64,000 nucleotides of DNA from JACVRW01 sp036519295 (lineage in GTDB: Bacteria; Actinomycetota; Thermoleophilia; Solirubrobacterales; Thermoleophilaceae): positions 1 to 64,000 of the forward strand of contig DATDLN010000046.1 of NCBI GenBank assembly GCA_036519295.1, written 5' to 3'. The notes under the pieces were generated by a model. The model was not told where the DNA came from, ran no database searches, and was given only the letters and a program-made list of their open reading frames with translations. Positions 15,528 to 23,977 of the stretch are shown one piece after another (position 1 is the stretch's first letter; every line of letters starts with the position of its first letter). The position numbers and the translations under genes were made by a program.

Positions 15528-17108
15528 GTGGCGACGGAAGTTTCTGACGCCCACTCGGACGAGCTCGCCGAGTTCGGCTACAAGCAGGAGCTCGACCGCA
15601 GCATCGGGAAGTTCGCCAGCTTCGCGGCCGGCATCAGCTACATCTCGATCCTGACGGGCGTCTTCCAGCTCTTCTTCTTCGGATTCGCGATCGGCGGGCC
15701 GGCCTACTGGTGGACGTGGCCGATGGTCTTCGCCGGCCAGGTGATGGTGGCCCTCTGCTTCGCGGAGCTGGCCGCCAACTTCCCTGTGGCCGGGTCGATC
15801 TACAACTGGGCCAAGCGCCTGGGCACCGCGACGATCGCGTGGCTGGGCGGCTGGATGATGCTCACCGCCTCGGTGGTCACGCTCTCCGCAGTGGCCCTCG
15901 CCTACCAGTACACGCTGCCCCAGATCTCCTCGGCGTTCCAGTTCGTCGGCGACGGGACCGGCAAATACGACTACGCCGGCAACGCCGTCCTTCTCGGGAC
16001 GGTGCTGATCCTGTTCACGACGATCATCAACGCCCTGGGCGTGAAGCTGATGGCACGGATCAACAGCGCCGGCGTGTTCATCGAGCTGGTCGCAGCGGTG
16101 CTGCTGATCGTCCTGCTCGCGGCCAACATCACGCGCGGCCCCGATGTGCTGTTCGATACGCAGGGCACCGGTGAAGGCCACAGCTGGGGCTATCTCGGCG
16201 CCTTCTTGACCGCGGCGCTCGCCTCCGCCTACGTGATGTACGGCTTCGATACCGCCAGCTCGCTCGGCGAGGAGACCGTAGACCCGCGCCGCACTGCGCC
16301 GACCGCGATCATGCGCGCGGTCATCGCCTCCTTCCTGCTCGGCGGCGCGATCCTGCTGTTCGCCATCCTCTCGGTGAGCAACATCAACTCCCCCGAGATC
16401 GCGAAGGGCGGGCTTCAGTTCGTGGTCCTCGACGTGCTCGGCGACACCATGGGCAAGGTCTTCCTGGTCTGCGTGGCCATCGCGGTAACGGTCTGCTGCC
16501 TGGCCGTGCACACGGCCACGATCCGGATGATGTTCGCCATGGCGCGCGACAACAACCTGCCGGCGGGAGAGCGGCTCGCGAAGGTCCACCCGAAGACCAA
16601 GACGCCGATCATTCCCGCCGTCCTGATCGGCTTCCTCGGGGTCCTGATCCTGGTTGTGAACATCAAGCAGCCGCAGATCTTCACCGTCATCACGAGCATC
16701 GGGATCATCATGATCTACATCGCCTACCTGCTCGTGACGGTGCCGACGCTCTTCAGCCGGCTACGCGGCGAGTGGCCCCCGAAGGACGCGAAGGAGAAGG
16801 GCTACTTCTCGCTCGGGAAGCTCGGCCTTCCGATCAACATCCTCGCGGTCGTGTGGGGAGCGGGCATGGCGATCAACCTCGCCTGGCCACGCAAGGACGT
16901 CTACAACGCGACCGAGCCCTTCCACTGGTACCTCCAGTACGGCGCGATCCTGTTCATCGGCGTCGTCTTCTTCGGCGGACTGGCGTACTACTGGTTCGTA
17001 CAGCGCCACAAGACGGGCGTTCTGGCCTCGCACGCGATAGAGGCCGGCGCGCCGGCCGGGGCGGGCCCGGCGGTGCGGCCGGCTCCGGCCTCATCCTCCC
17101 CGGAGTAG
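15528..17108 (+). CDS. APC-superfamily permease, probable choline/amine importer
   Basis: 526 residues with about 12 hydrophobic helices starting at about residue 30. Helix 1 carries ISYISILTGVFQLFFFG and is followed by GPAYWWTWPMVF. The segment FAELAANFPVAGSIYNWAKR is the conserved helix 2-3 signature of APC amino acid/choline permeases. GFDTASSLGEETVDPRR is the loop-6 family motif. The last 25 residues are Ala/Pro-rich. The GTG start at 15528 is supported by GAGGGGAGG upstream. It sits between a betaine-type binding protein and the genes for aldehyde dehydrogenase and GMC oxidoreductase (8-base gap, then 4-base overlap), so import of choline or betaine is likely; substrate is inference. Confidence 0.87.
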   Translation: MATEVSDAHSDELAEFGYKQELDRSIGKFASFAAGISYISILTGVFQLFFFGFAIGGPAYWWTWPMVFAGQVMVALCFAELAANFPVAGSIYNWAKRLGTATIAWLGGWMMLTASVVTLSAVALAYQYTLPQISSAFQFVGDGTGKYDYAGNAVLLGTVLILFTTIINALGVKLMARINSAGVFIELVAAVLLIVLLAANITRGPDVLFDTQGTGEGHSWGYLGAFLTAALASAYVMYGFDTASSLGEETVDPRRTAPTAIMRAVIASFLLGGAILLFAILSVSNINSPEIAKGGLQFVVLDVLGDTMGKVFLVCVAIAVTVCCLAVHTATIRMMFAMARDNNLPAGERLAKVHPKTKTPIIPAVLIGFLGVLILVVNIKQPQIFTVITSIGIIMIYIAYLLVTVPTLFSRLRGEWPPKDAKEKGYFSLGKLGLPINILAVVWGAGMAINLAWPRKDVYNATEPFHWYLQYGAILFIGVVFFGGLAYYWFVQRHKTGVLASHAIEAGAPAGAGPAVRPAPASSSPE

Positions 17109-17115
17109 GGCCGGC

Positions 17116-18585
17116 GTGGCCACCCGCATGTTCATCGACGGCGAGTGGTGCGACGCCGCGAGCGGCGCCACCGTCGAGGCCACGAGCCCGGTGACGGGGG
17201 AGTCGCTCGGCCCGGTGGCGGACGGGGACCGCGAGGACGCACGCCGCGCGATCGCGGCGGCGGGCGCCGCCTTCAACGCCTGGGCGGCGCGGACCGGGTT
17301 CGAGCGCGCCGCGCTGCTCCACCGCGCCGCGGATGCCTGCGAGCGCCGCCGCGACGAGCTCGCCCGCGTCTGCACGCTCGACCAGGGCAAGCCGCTCAAG
17401 GCCGAGGCCGAGGTGGAGGTCGGCGAGCTGATCGAGTTCTTCCGGATGGCGGCCGAGGACGCCAAGCGCCTCGAGGGGCGAATTCCCGAGAGTGCGGCGC
17501 CCGGAAGGCGGGTGCTCCTGCTGCGGCGGCCTGTCGGGGTGCTCGGGCTCATCACCCCCTGGAACTGGCCGTACACGATGCCGGCAGAGGTGCTGGCGCC
17601 GGCGCTGGGGTGCGGCTGCACCGTCGTATGGACGCCCGCGCCCTCGACGGCGGTGTGCTCGGGCGTCCTCGCGGAATGCGTCGCCGAGGCGGACTTCCCG
17701 CCCGGCGTGTTCAACTTCGTGCTCGGACCCGGCCCGGAGGTCGGGGACGAGCTGGCCGTGAACCCCGACACTCAGGCGGTCGCCTTCACCGGTTCGACGC
17801 AGACCGGGATGATCGTCTCGCGCCAGGCCGCCGGCAAGATCCAGCTGCTCGAGATGGGCGGTAACGGGCCCTTCGTGGTGATGGACGACGCGGACCTCGA
17901 TGCCGCGGCAGAGGCGGCGCAGGTCGGCTGCTTCCTGGGCGCCGGTCAGAGCTGCTCGGCCGCCGAGCGCCTGCTCGTGCACGAAGCCGTGCGCCAGGAG
18001 TTCGTGGCCCGCCTGGCGGCGCAGGTCGAGCGCGACGTCCGGCTCGGCGATCCGCTGGAGGAGGCCACCACGCTCGGCCCGCTCAACAACGAGCCGGGCG
18101 CCGCCAAGATGGACGAGCACGTCGCCGACGCGGTGGAGCGCGGCGCCGAGGTCGTTGCGGGCGGCGCGCGCGCCGACGGCTTTCCCACCCGGCTGTATTG
18201 GCCCGCGACCGTGCTCGACCGGGTGCCCCCGGACTCGATCGCCGTCACCCAGGAGACCTTCGGCCCGATCGCGCCGATCGTGTCGATCGGGTCCCTCGAG
18301 GAGGCCATCGAGCAGACGAACTCCCAGTCGTTCGGTCTCATGGCGGCGATCTTCACGGGCGACGTGGGGGCCGGCCTGCGCTACGCGGATTCGGTCCACA
18401 TGGGGCTCGTGAACATCAACGAGACGACCAACTACTGGGAGGCCCACCTCCCGTGGGGCGGCCGCGGCCGCTCCGAGAGCGGCATCGGGCGTGTCGGCGG
18501 CCGCTATCCGATGGAGACTCTCACCGAGCTTCAGACGGTGCTCATCCGATCAGAACCCCCGCTACCCCCCGGGAGGGCTTCATGA
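17116..18585 (+). CDS. Aldehyde dehydrogenase, probable betaine aldehyde dehydrogenase
   Basis: 489 residues, standard ALDH length, from the GTG at 17116. It has the catalytic Cys in GAGQSCSAAER (about residue 281), the general-base Glu in LLEMGGNGP, the nucleotide fold FTGSTQTG, and TPWNWPYTMPAEV. Two deviations stand out. The usual VVxKPxExTP segment that binds the NAD(P) ribose reads VVWTPAPSTAV, so Lys is Thr and Glu is Ser. The ELGGK motif is EMGGN. Cofactor binding may differ from the norm. It overlaps the choline dehydrogenase-like gene by 4 bases (ATGA), which supports oxidation of betaine aldehyde to glycine betaine; the substrate is inferred from that context. Confidence 0.88.
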   Translation: MATRMFIDGEWCDAASGATVEATSPVTGESLGPVADGDREDARRAIAAAGAAFNAWAARTGFERAALLHRAADACERRRDELARVCTLDQGKPLKAEAEVEVGELIEFFRMAAEDAKRLEGRIPESAAPGRRVLLLRRPVGVLGLITPWNWPYTMPAEVLAPALGCGCTVVWTPAPSTAVCSGVLAECVAEADFPPGVFNFVLGPGPEVGDELAVNPDTQAVAFTGSTQTGMIVSRQAAGKIQLLEMGGNGPFVVMDDADLDAAAEAAQVGCFLGAGQSCSAAERLLVHEAVRQEFVARLAAQVERDVRLGDPLEEATTLGPLNNEPGAAKMDEHVADAVERGAEVVAGGARADGFPTRLYWPATVLDRVPPDSIAVTQETFGPIAPIVSIGSLEEAIEQTNSQSFGLMAAIFTGDVGAGLRYADSVHMGLVNINETTNYWEAHLPWGGRGRSESGIGRVGGRYPMETLTELQTVLIRSEPPLPPGRAS

Positions 18586-20261
18586 CTTCGCACTACGACT
18601 TCGTCATCGTCGGCGGCGGCTCGGCGGGCTGCGCGCTGGCCAACCGGCTGTCGGCGGATCCGGCCAACCGGGTGCTCGTGCTCGAGGCCGGGCGGCCGGA
18701 CTGGTCGTGGGACGTTTTCATCCACATGCCGGCGGCGCTCGCGTTCCCGATCGGGAACCGCTTCTACGACTGGAAGTACGAGTCCGAGCCGGAGCCCTAC
18801 ATGGGTGGCCGGCGGGTGTACCACGCGCGCGGGAAGGTCCTCGGTGGATCGAGCAGCGTCAACGGCATGATCTTCCAGCGCGGCAACCCGATGGACTACG
18901 AGCGCTGGGCCTCGGGCGACGGCATGGAGACCTGGGACTACGCCCACTGCCTGCCGTACTTCAAGCGCATGGAGAACTGCCTGGCGGCGCGGCCGGACGA
19001 TCCGTTCCGCGGCCACGACGGTCCGCTGGTGCTCGAGCGGGGCCCCGCCCGCGGTCCCCTCTTCGACGCCTTCTTCGCGGCGGTGCAGGAGGCCGGCTAC
19101 GACCTGACGGAAGACGTGAACGGCTACAAGCAAGAGGGGTTCGCCCCCTTCGACCGCAACGTGCACGACGGAAAGCGGCTTTCGGCGGCCCGCGCGTACC
19201 TGCATCCGGTCATGGATCGGCCGAACCTGAAGGTCGAGACCTTCGCGTTCACGACCAAGGTGCTGTTCGAGGGGAACCGTGCGGTCGGCGTCGAGTACAC
19301 GCGCTACGGGCGTCGCAAGGAGGAGGCGCGGGCCGGCGAGATCGTTCTCTGCGGCGGGGCGATCAACTCGCCTCAGCTGCTCCAGCTCTCCGGCGTGGGG
19401 GCCGCGGGCGAGCTGCGCCCACTCGGAATCGACGTCGTCCACGACCTGCCCGGTGTGGGCGAGAACCTCCAGGATCACCTCGAGGTCTACGTCCAGCACA
19501 GCGCGACCCAGCCGGTCTCGATGGCGCCCTACTTCCTGATGAAGAACCGGCCCAAGGTCGGCCTCGAGTGGCTCCTGCGCAAGTCCGGCCCGGGCGCCAC
19601 GAACCACTTCGAGGCGGGCGGCTTCGTGCGCAGCAACGAGGACGTCAAGTGGCCCAATCTCATGTACCACTTCCTCCCGATCGCGGTGCGATACGACGGG
19701 ACGCTGCCGCCGGGCGGAGGCGGCCACGGCTATCAGGTGCACGTTGGCCCGATGTACTCGGACGTCCGCGGCACCTGCAAGATCGTCAGCGCCGACCCGG
19801 GCCAGCATCCCGCGCTGCTCTTCAACTACCTCTCGACCGAGAGCGACCGGCGCGAGTGGATCGAGGCGATCCGGGTGACGCGCAAGATCCTGTCCCAGCC
19901 CGCCTGGGCGCACCTCGACGGCGGCGAGATCTCGCCCGGCGCCGAGGTCGACAGCGACGACCAGATCCTCGATTGGGTGAGGAAGGATGCCGAGACGGCG
20001 CTGCATCCCTCGTGCACCTGCCGGATGGGAACCGACGACCTGGCCGTGACCGATCCATCGTCCCTACGCGTGCACGGCACCGAGGGCCTGCGCGTGGTGG
20101 ACGCCGCGGTCTTCCCCTACGTCACCAACGGGAACATCTACGCGCCGGTCATGATGGTCGCGGAGAAGGCCGCGGACGTGATCCTCGGGAACACCCCGCT
20201 GGCGGCCGAGCCGGTCGCGTACTACCGGCACGGGGAGGAGGCGGCAGCGCCGGCCGCGTAG
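18582..20261 (+). CDS. betA: GMC-family oxidoreductase, probable choline dehydrogenase (BetA-like)
   Basis: 559 residues from the ATG at 18582. FAD-binding GxGxxG is IVGGGSAGCALANRLS at the N-terminus. GMC signature 1 covers ARGKVLGGSSSVNGMIFQRG, and signature 2 is GAINSPQLLQLSGVG. Active-site region LHPSCTCRMG carries the catalytic His, with a second His/Asn region at YVTNGNIYAP. Residues such as GNPMDYERWA match choline dehydrogenases rather than glucose oxidases. It oxidises an alcohol using FAD, in this context choline to betaine aldehyde. It overlaps the aldehyde dehydrogenase gene, as in many bet operons. Substrate is inferred; the GMC family is certain. Confidence 0.88.
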   Translation: MTSHYDFVIVGGGSAGCALANRLSADPANRVLVLEAGRPDWSWDVFIHMPAALAFPIGNRFYDWKYESEPEPYMGGRRVYHARGKVLGGSSSVNGMIFQRGNPMDYERWASGDGMETWDYAHCLPYFKRMENCLAARPDDPFRGHDGPLVLERGPARGPLFDAFFAAVQEAGYDLTEDVNGYKQEGFAPFDRNVHDGKRLSAARAYLHPVMDRPNLKVETFAFTTKVLFEGNRAVGVEYTRYGRRKEEARAGEIVLCGGAINSPQLLQLSGVGAAGELRPLGIDVVHDLPGVGENLQDHLEVYVQHSATQPVSMAPYFLMKNRPKVGLEWLLRKSGPGATNHFEAGGFVRSNEDVKWPNLMYHFLPIAVRYDGTLPPGGGGHGYQVHVGPMYSDVRGTCKIVSADPGQHPALLFNYLSTESDRREWIEAIRVTRKILSQPAWAHLDGGEISPGAEVDSDDQILDWVRKDAETALHPSCTCRMGTDDLAVTDPSSLRVHGTEGLRVVDAAVFPYVTNGNIYAPVMMVAEKAADVILGNTPLAAEPVAYYRHGEEAAAPAA

Positions 20262-20296
20262 CGCTCCGGCAACACCCCGCCGGGTACCCTTCCGGC

Positions 20297-20503
20297 GTGG
20301 AGCGAGCGAGGGCCACGTGGACCGACGAGCGCCTTGACGACCTCGCCCGCCGCATGGATGACGGCTTCAACCGCGTGGACGCGGATCTGCGGGCGGTGAA
20401 CGCCCGCATCGACGCCCGGCAGCGCACATTGGTCCAGGTCGGCGGTGGCATGATCGCCGCCTTCGTGGCGGGATTCCTCGGGTTGATCGCCACTCAGCTT
20501 TGA
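20297..20503 (+). CDS. Small protein with coiled coil and C-terminal membrane anchor
   Basis: 68 residues from the GTG at 20297. Residues about 5-42 form an amphipathic heptad-like helix (RLDDLARRMDDGFNRVDADL). They are followed by one hydrophobic helix ending at the C-terminus (GGGMIAAFVAGFLGLIATQL). Short proteins of this layout are common in actinobacteria and of unknown function; they resemble phage XhlA/haemolysin-type anchors only in general plan. It lies 35 bases after the choline dehydrogenase gene and may be the last gene of that transcript. Confidence 0.6.
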   Translation: MERARATWTDERLDDLARRMDDGFNRVDADLRAVNARIDARQRTLVQVGGGMIAAFVAGFLGLIATQL

Positions 20504-20621
20504 CCCGTTGGAGCGGGGCCTCCGGGAGCGCGCCGCTACTCCAAGCGCAGGAGCAAGGTGCCGACCGGCCCGGCGCTCCCTCGCGGCGAGCGCCGGGAGT
20601 CTCGAGGAGAAGGGAGTCTCC

Positions 20622-22218
20622 ATGCGAAGAGCGTTGCTCGTGATCGGGGTGCTCGGGCTGACCGCTGGGGCAACCGCCCTGCCGGCCGGCGCCCACCCGC
20701 TCACCGTCAACACACCCGTGAACCTCAGTATCCCCAGCCCGTTCCCGCCGGGCTGCGGTGACGCCACCGAGGGGAACTTTCCGGGTATCAACTTCAACTA
20801 CCAGAACAGCGAAAGCGAGCCGTGGGTGGCGGTGAGCCCAACCAATCCGAACGACGTCGCGGCCTTCCGGCAGCAGGACCGCTGGTCCGACGGAGGCGCG
20901 CACGGCCTGCTGGCGGCCGTGAGCCACAACGGCGGCGATACCTGGGTCTACTCGAATTCCGCACTTCAGCCGCTGTGCCGGCGGGACCGCGGCCAACGGG
21001 GGCGACTACGGTCGCTCGTCCGACCCGTGGGTGTCCTGGGCGCCCAACGGTGACCTCTGGGCGATCAGCCTGTCGGTCGATCGCACCACGACGCGCAACG
21101 CGGTCCTGGTCTCCAAGATGGCGGCCGGCTCGAACACGTGGACCGAGCCGACCACGGTGAGGTTCGACGCATCCCGCGCCGGTATCCCGCTCGGCAACAA
21201 CTTCAACGACAAGGAGTCGCTCACGGCCGACCGCACCGACCCGAGCGGCAACCTCGTCTACGCCGTCTGGGATCGGATCGTCTCGCCCAACGAGAACGCC
21301 CCGGCGTCGGCCTTAGAGAACGCACGCGCGTTCCACGGCCCGACGTGGTTCAGCCGCACGACGGAGGGGGCTTCGGCCAACCCCACCTGGGAAGAGGCAC
21401 GCCCGATCTACGACCCGGGGACGCAGAACCAGACGATCTCGAATCAGATCGTCGTCCTGCCGAACGGCGATCTCGTCGACGGCTTCCTGCAGATTCAGAC
21501 ACAGAGGAACGCCCAGGGCCTACGCGGAAGCAGCGTGCAGGTGATCCGCTCCGCCGACAAGGGCGAGACCTGGTCGAGGCGCGGCATCGTGGTCTCCAAG
21601 GTCAACGCGATCGGCGAGACGGACCCAGAGCCGATCAACTGCCGGCCGTTCATCACCGGCAACCCGCCCTGCACGCTCGTGCGGTCCGACGGTGTGATCG
21701 TCGACCTGGCGGTCGACTACTCGGACGGCCCGAACGCGGGACGCACGTACGTGGTCTGGCAGGACCACGCGGACAACCCGTTCGGCGACGACCTGATTCT
21801 GCTCTCGTACTCCGATGACGGCGGCCGGTCGTGGTCGGCTCCGCAGAAAATCAACCAGACGCCCGCGGGAACGTTCACCGACCAGGCCTTCGAGCCGACG
21901 GTGCACGTGAACGACGACGGTGTCGTGGCAGTCTCGTACTACGACTTCCGGAACGACGAGTCCGGCGACGGCGAGCTGACGACCGACCACTGGATCGTGC
22001 ACTCACACGACGGCGGGGCGACCTGGACGGAGAACCACCTGGCGGGTCCGTTCGACATGCACCAGGCGCCGTACGCGCGCGGCTACTTCGTCGGGGACTA
22101 CCAGGGCCTCGACTCACAGGGCAGCGCGTTCACGGCGCTGTTCACGGTTGCGAGCGCTGGTACGGGCGTGTTCCCGAACCCGAACCCAACCGACGAGTTC
22201 TTCACGAACGCCTTCTGA
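20622..22218 (+). pseudogene. Secreted sialidase/BNR-repeat protein with a frameshift
   Basis: The ATG at 20622 gives a signal peptide (MRRALLVIGVLGLTAGATA, cleavage near PAGA-HP) and a start resembling exo-sialidase-like beta propellers (SEPWVAVSPTNPNDVAAF). Around 20955-20975 the reading frame shifts: the first frame ends at 21053, while the second carries FSRCAGGTAANGGDYGR ... DPWVSWAPNG and continues to TGA at 22218. The rejoined product would be about 530 residues with Asp-box repeats SHNGGDTW, SADKGETW, SDDGGRSW and SHDGGATW. The Asp boxes show the fold, not the substrate. One indel in a well-conserved region means either a recent pseudogene or a base-calling error. A strong hairpin follows the stop. 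Confidence 0.8.
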
Positions 22219-22244
22219 GGACAACAGCGAGGAGGGAGCGAGTA

Positions 22245-22269
22245 GCGAGGGCCCCGTCGGGGCCCTCGC
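22245..22269. terminator. Bidirectional terminator hairpin between convergent genes
   Basis: GCGAGGGCCCC (22245-22255), loop GTC, GGGGCCCTCGC (22259-22269): a perfect 11-bp stem. It lies 27 bases after the sialidase stop and 12 bases after the stop of the convergent permease, so it can serve both transcripts. There is no T-run, as is usual in GC-rich actinobacteria. Confidence 0.75.
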
Positions 22270-22280
22270 CAACTCCGCGG

Positions 22281-23924
22281 CTACTCCGCGGGAATCTCCT
22301 TGTGCACCATCGCCATGTCGATCCCCTGCTGCTTTCGCAACAGCCGGGAGCCGAGGTAGATCGCGAGGGCGACCACGTAGAGGATGCCCATGTAGATCAG
22401 CGAGCCGGAGTCGTTCAGGCCGTACACGTCGTCCTGGATCCACTTGTAGAGGCAGAACACGAGCAGCGCGAGGAACCCGATCGCGGTGACGGTGACAAGC
22501 GGAAGGCCGGCGATCCGGTACCGGGCGATCGGCGACGCGTTGTAGATCTCGGGCTTGCGCCAGGGCAGGATCGCGGCGGCGATCGCCGATCCGGCGAAGG
22601 TGATGGCGATCACCATCGTCGCCGCGAGCGTCCAGCTGTAGAACGTCGAGTTGAAGGCGTAGAACCAGCTGATCGGAAGCGCCGGGATCAGCATCAGGGC
22701 GAGTGCGACGTAGGGCACGCCGCTCTTGCTCACCTTCGCCACCGCCTCGGGAAGCACCCGGTCGAACGCGGTCGCGAAGACCACCCGGGTCGACGACAGG
22801 AACACGGTCCCCACCCAGCCGAAGAACCACAGCGACATCAGCCCGACGAGGATGAACTGCCAGAAAGCGCCGTCCATCAGGAAGGCGGCGAGCAGTCCCG
22901 GGTAGGGGAAGAACGTGAACGGCGCATTGTCGACGTAGTTGAACAGCGCCGCCTGCCCCCAGTAGCTGTTGTTGGCCGCGTTGTAGAAGTCCCAGCCGAA
23001 CGTCTTGGCGAACAGGAGCAGCGAGATGACGGCCAGAATCGTGGTCGCAACCAGCGCGCCGCCCATTGCCGCGATGTTCTTGCGGAAGTCCGAGGCGCCG
23101 CGGACCTCGCCGTACAGCGTGGCGCCCCAGTTCGACCAGAGGTTGAAGAAGACGATGAACGGGACGAGCAGGAAGACCCCGCTGAGCGCGCCGAAGTCGC
23201 CGACCCCGCTGGGCGTGCCTGCGTCCCCGGCGTTGATCGTGGCCTGGTGGAGGTTGGCGCCGGTCCCCAGCACCTCCGCCGACTGCGTGTTGAGCGCCGA
23301 GATGAAGTCCGTCTTCGAGTTGACGAGCAGCAGCACGAACATGAAGGCAAGCCCGAGCAGCCCGCCGTAGAAGCAGAACTGCTGGATCTTCGCGTAGGTC
23401 CTGATCCCGAGCGAGATGAAGAGCGACGCCAGAAGCGCGGTGATTACAGACGCCCAGAAGAGACCCTTGTCCTGCGAGAAGAAGTCGACGCCGCCGTCCC
23501 ACCCGACGATCGCGGACAGCGGGACGATGACCTCGACGTTAAGGATGTTGGCGTAGATCGGGACCCAGTGCCAGAGGATGAACCACCAGCCGGTAACGGC
23601 GAGCACGAACCCGAGTCCGCCGCCGAGCGTGCGGCTGATCCACACGTAGTCGCCGCCCGCGCGCGGCATGGCGGCCACCAGGGAGGCGTAGGTGACCGCC
23701 TGCAGGACCAGATAGGCGCCGGACAGCAGCACGGCCCACATGAGACTGCCGTCCGGGATGAAGACGGCATAGGAGAAGATGAAGAAGCCGAGCGTGACGA
23801 GGTTGATCGAGAAGAACGCGTAGACGAACGCGTCGCGAACCGCCCAGCCGCGCACGAGTCCCGTCGCCTTGCGAGCGAAGAGCGAAGGCTCAACCTCGCC
23901 GACCCTGCCCGTGGCACTCTCCAT
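22281..23924 (-). CDS. APC-superfamily amino acid/amine permease (second permease)
   Basis: 547 residues with about 12-13 hydrophobic helices. The first is YAFFSINLVTLGFFIFSYAV. ASLVAAMPRAGGDYVWISR is the APC helix 2-3 signature, with the PRAGGDYVW form common in actinobacterial and Thermoplasma-type amino acid permeases. FFNLWSNWGATLYGEVRGA holds the helix 6 loop. It differs clearly from the permease at 15.5 kb and is not a duplicate of it. It is transcribed alone, ending at the shared terminator hairpin; substrate cannot be read from context. The ATG at 23924 is preceded by GGAGGGAGAGGG. Confidence 0.87.
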   Translation of the reverse strand: MESATGRVGEVEPSLFARKATGLVRGWAVRDAFVYAFFSINLVTLGFFIFSYAVFIPDGSLMWAVLLSGAYLVLQAVTYASLVAAMPRAGGDYVWISRTLGGGLGFVLAVTGWWFILWHWVPIYANILNVEVIVPLSAIVGWDGGVDFFSQDKGLFWASVITALLASLFISLGIRTYAKIQQFCFYGGLLGLAFMFVLLLVNSKTDFISALNTQSAEVLGTGANLHQATINAGDAGTPSGVGDFGALSGVFLLVPFIVFFNLWSNWGATLYGEVRGASDFRKNIAAMGGALVATTILAVISLLLFAKTFGWDFYNAANNSYWGQAALFNYVDNAPFTFFPYPGLLAAFLMDGAFWQFILVGLMSLWFFGWVGTVFLSSTRVVFATAFDRVLPEAVAKVSKSGVPYVALALMLIPALPISWFYAFNSTFYSWTLAATMVIAITFAGSAIAAAILPWRKPEIYNASPIARYRIAGLPLVTVTAIGFLALLVFCLYKWIQDDVYGLNDSGSLIYMGILYVVALAIYLGSRLLRKQQGIDMAMVHKEIPAE

Positions 23925-23946
23925 CCCTCTCCCTCCTTTGCCGCAA

Positions 23947-23967
23947 GCACTCGGCTCGGCCGAGTGC
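23947..23967 (-). terminator. Hairpin downstream of the metallophosphoesterase gene
   Basis: GCACTCGGC (23947-23955), loop TCG, GCCGAGTGC (23959-23967): a perfect 9-bp stem, 11 bases after the phosphoesterase stop and 22 bases before the permease start on the same strand. It is likely a terminator that separates the two genes. It could also be an operator for the permease. Confidence 0.55.
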
Positions 23968-23977
23968 GCGCGGATTG

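Noticed and set aside
20622..22218. Programmed ribosomal frameshift in the sialidase-like gene
   Set aside because: No slippery heptamer or following structure is evident near the break, and secreted sialidases are not known to use frameshifting.
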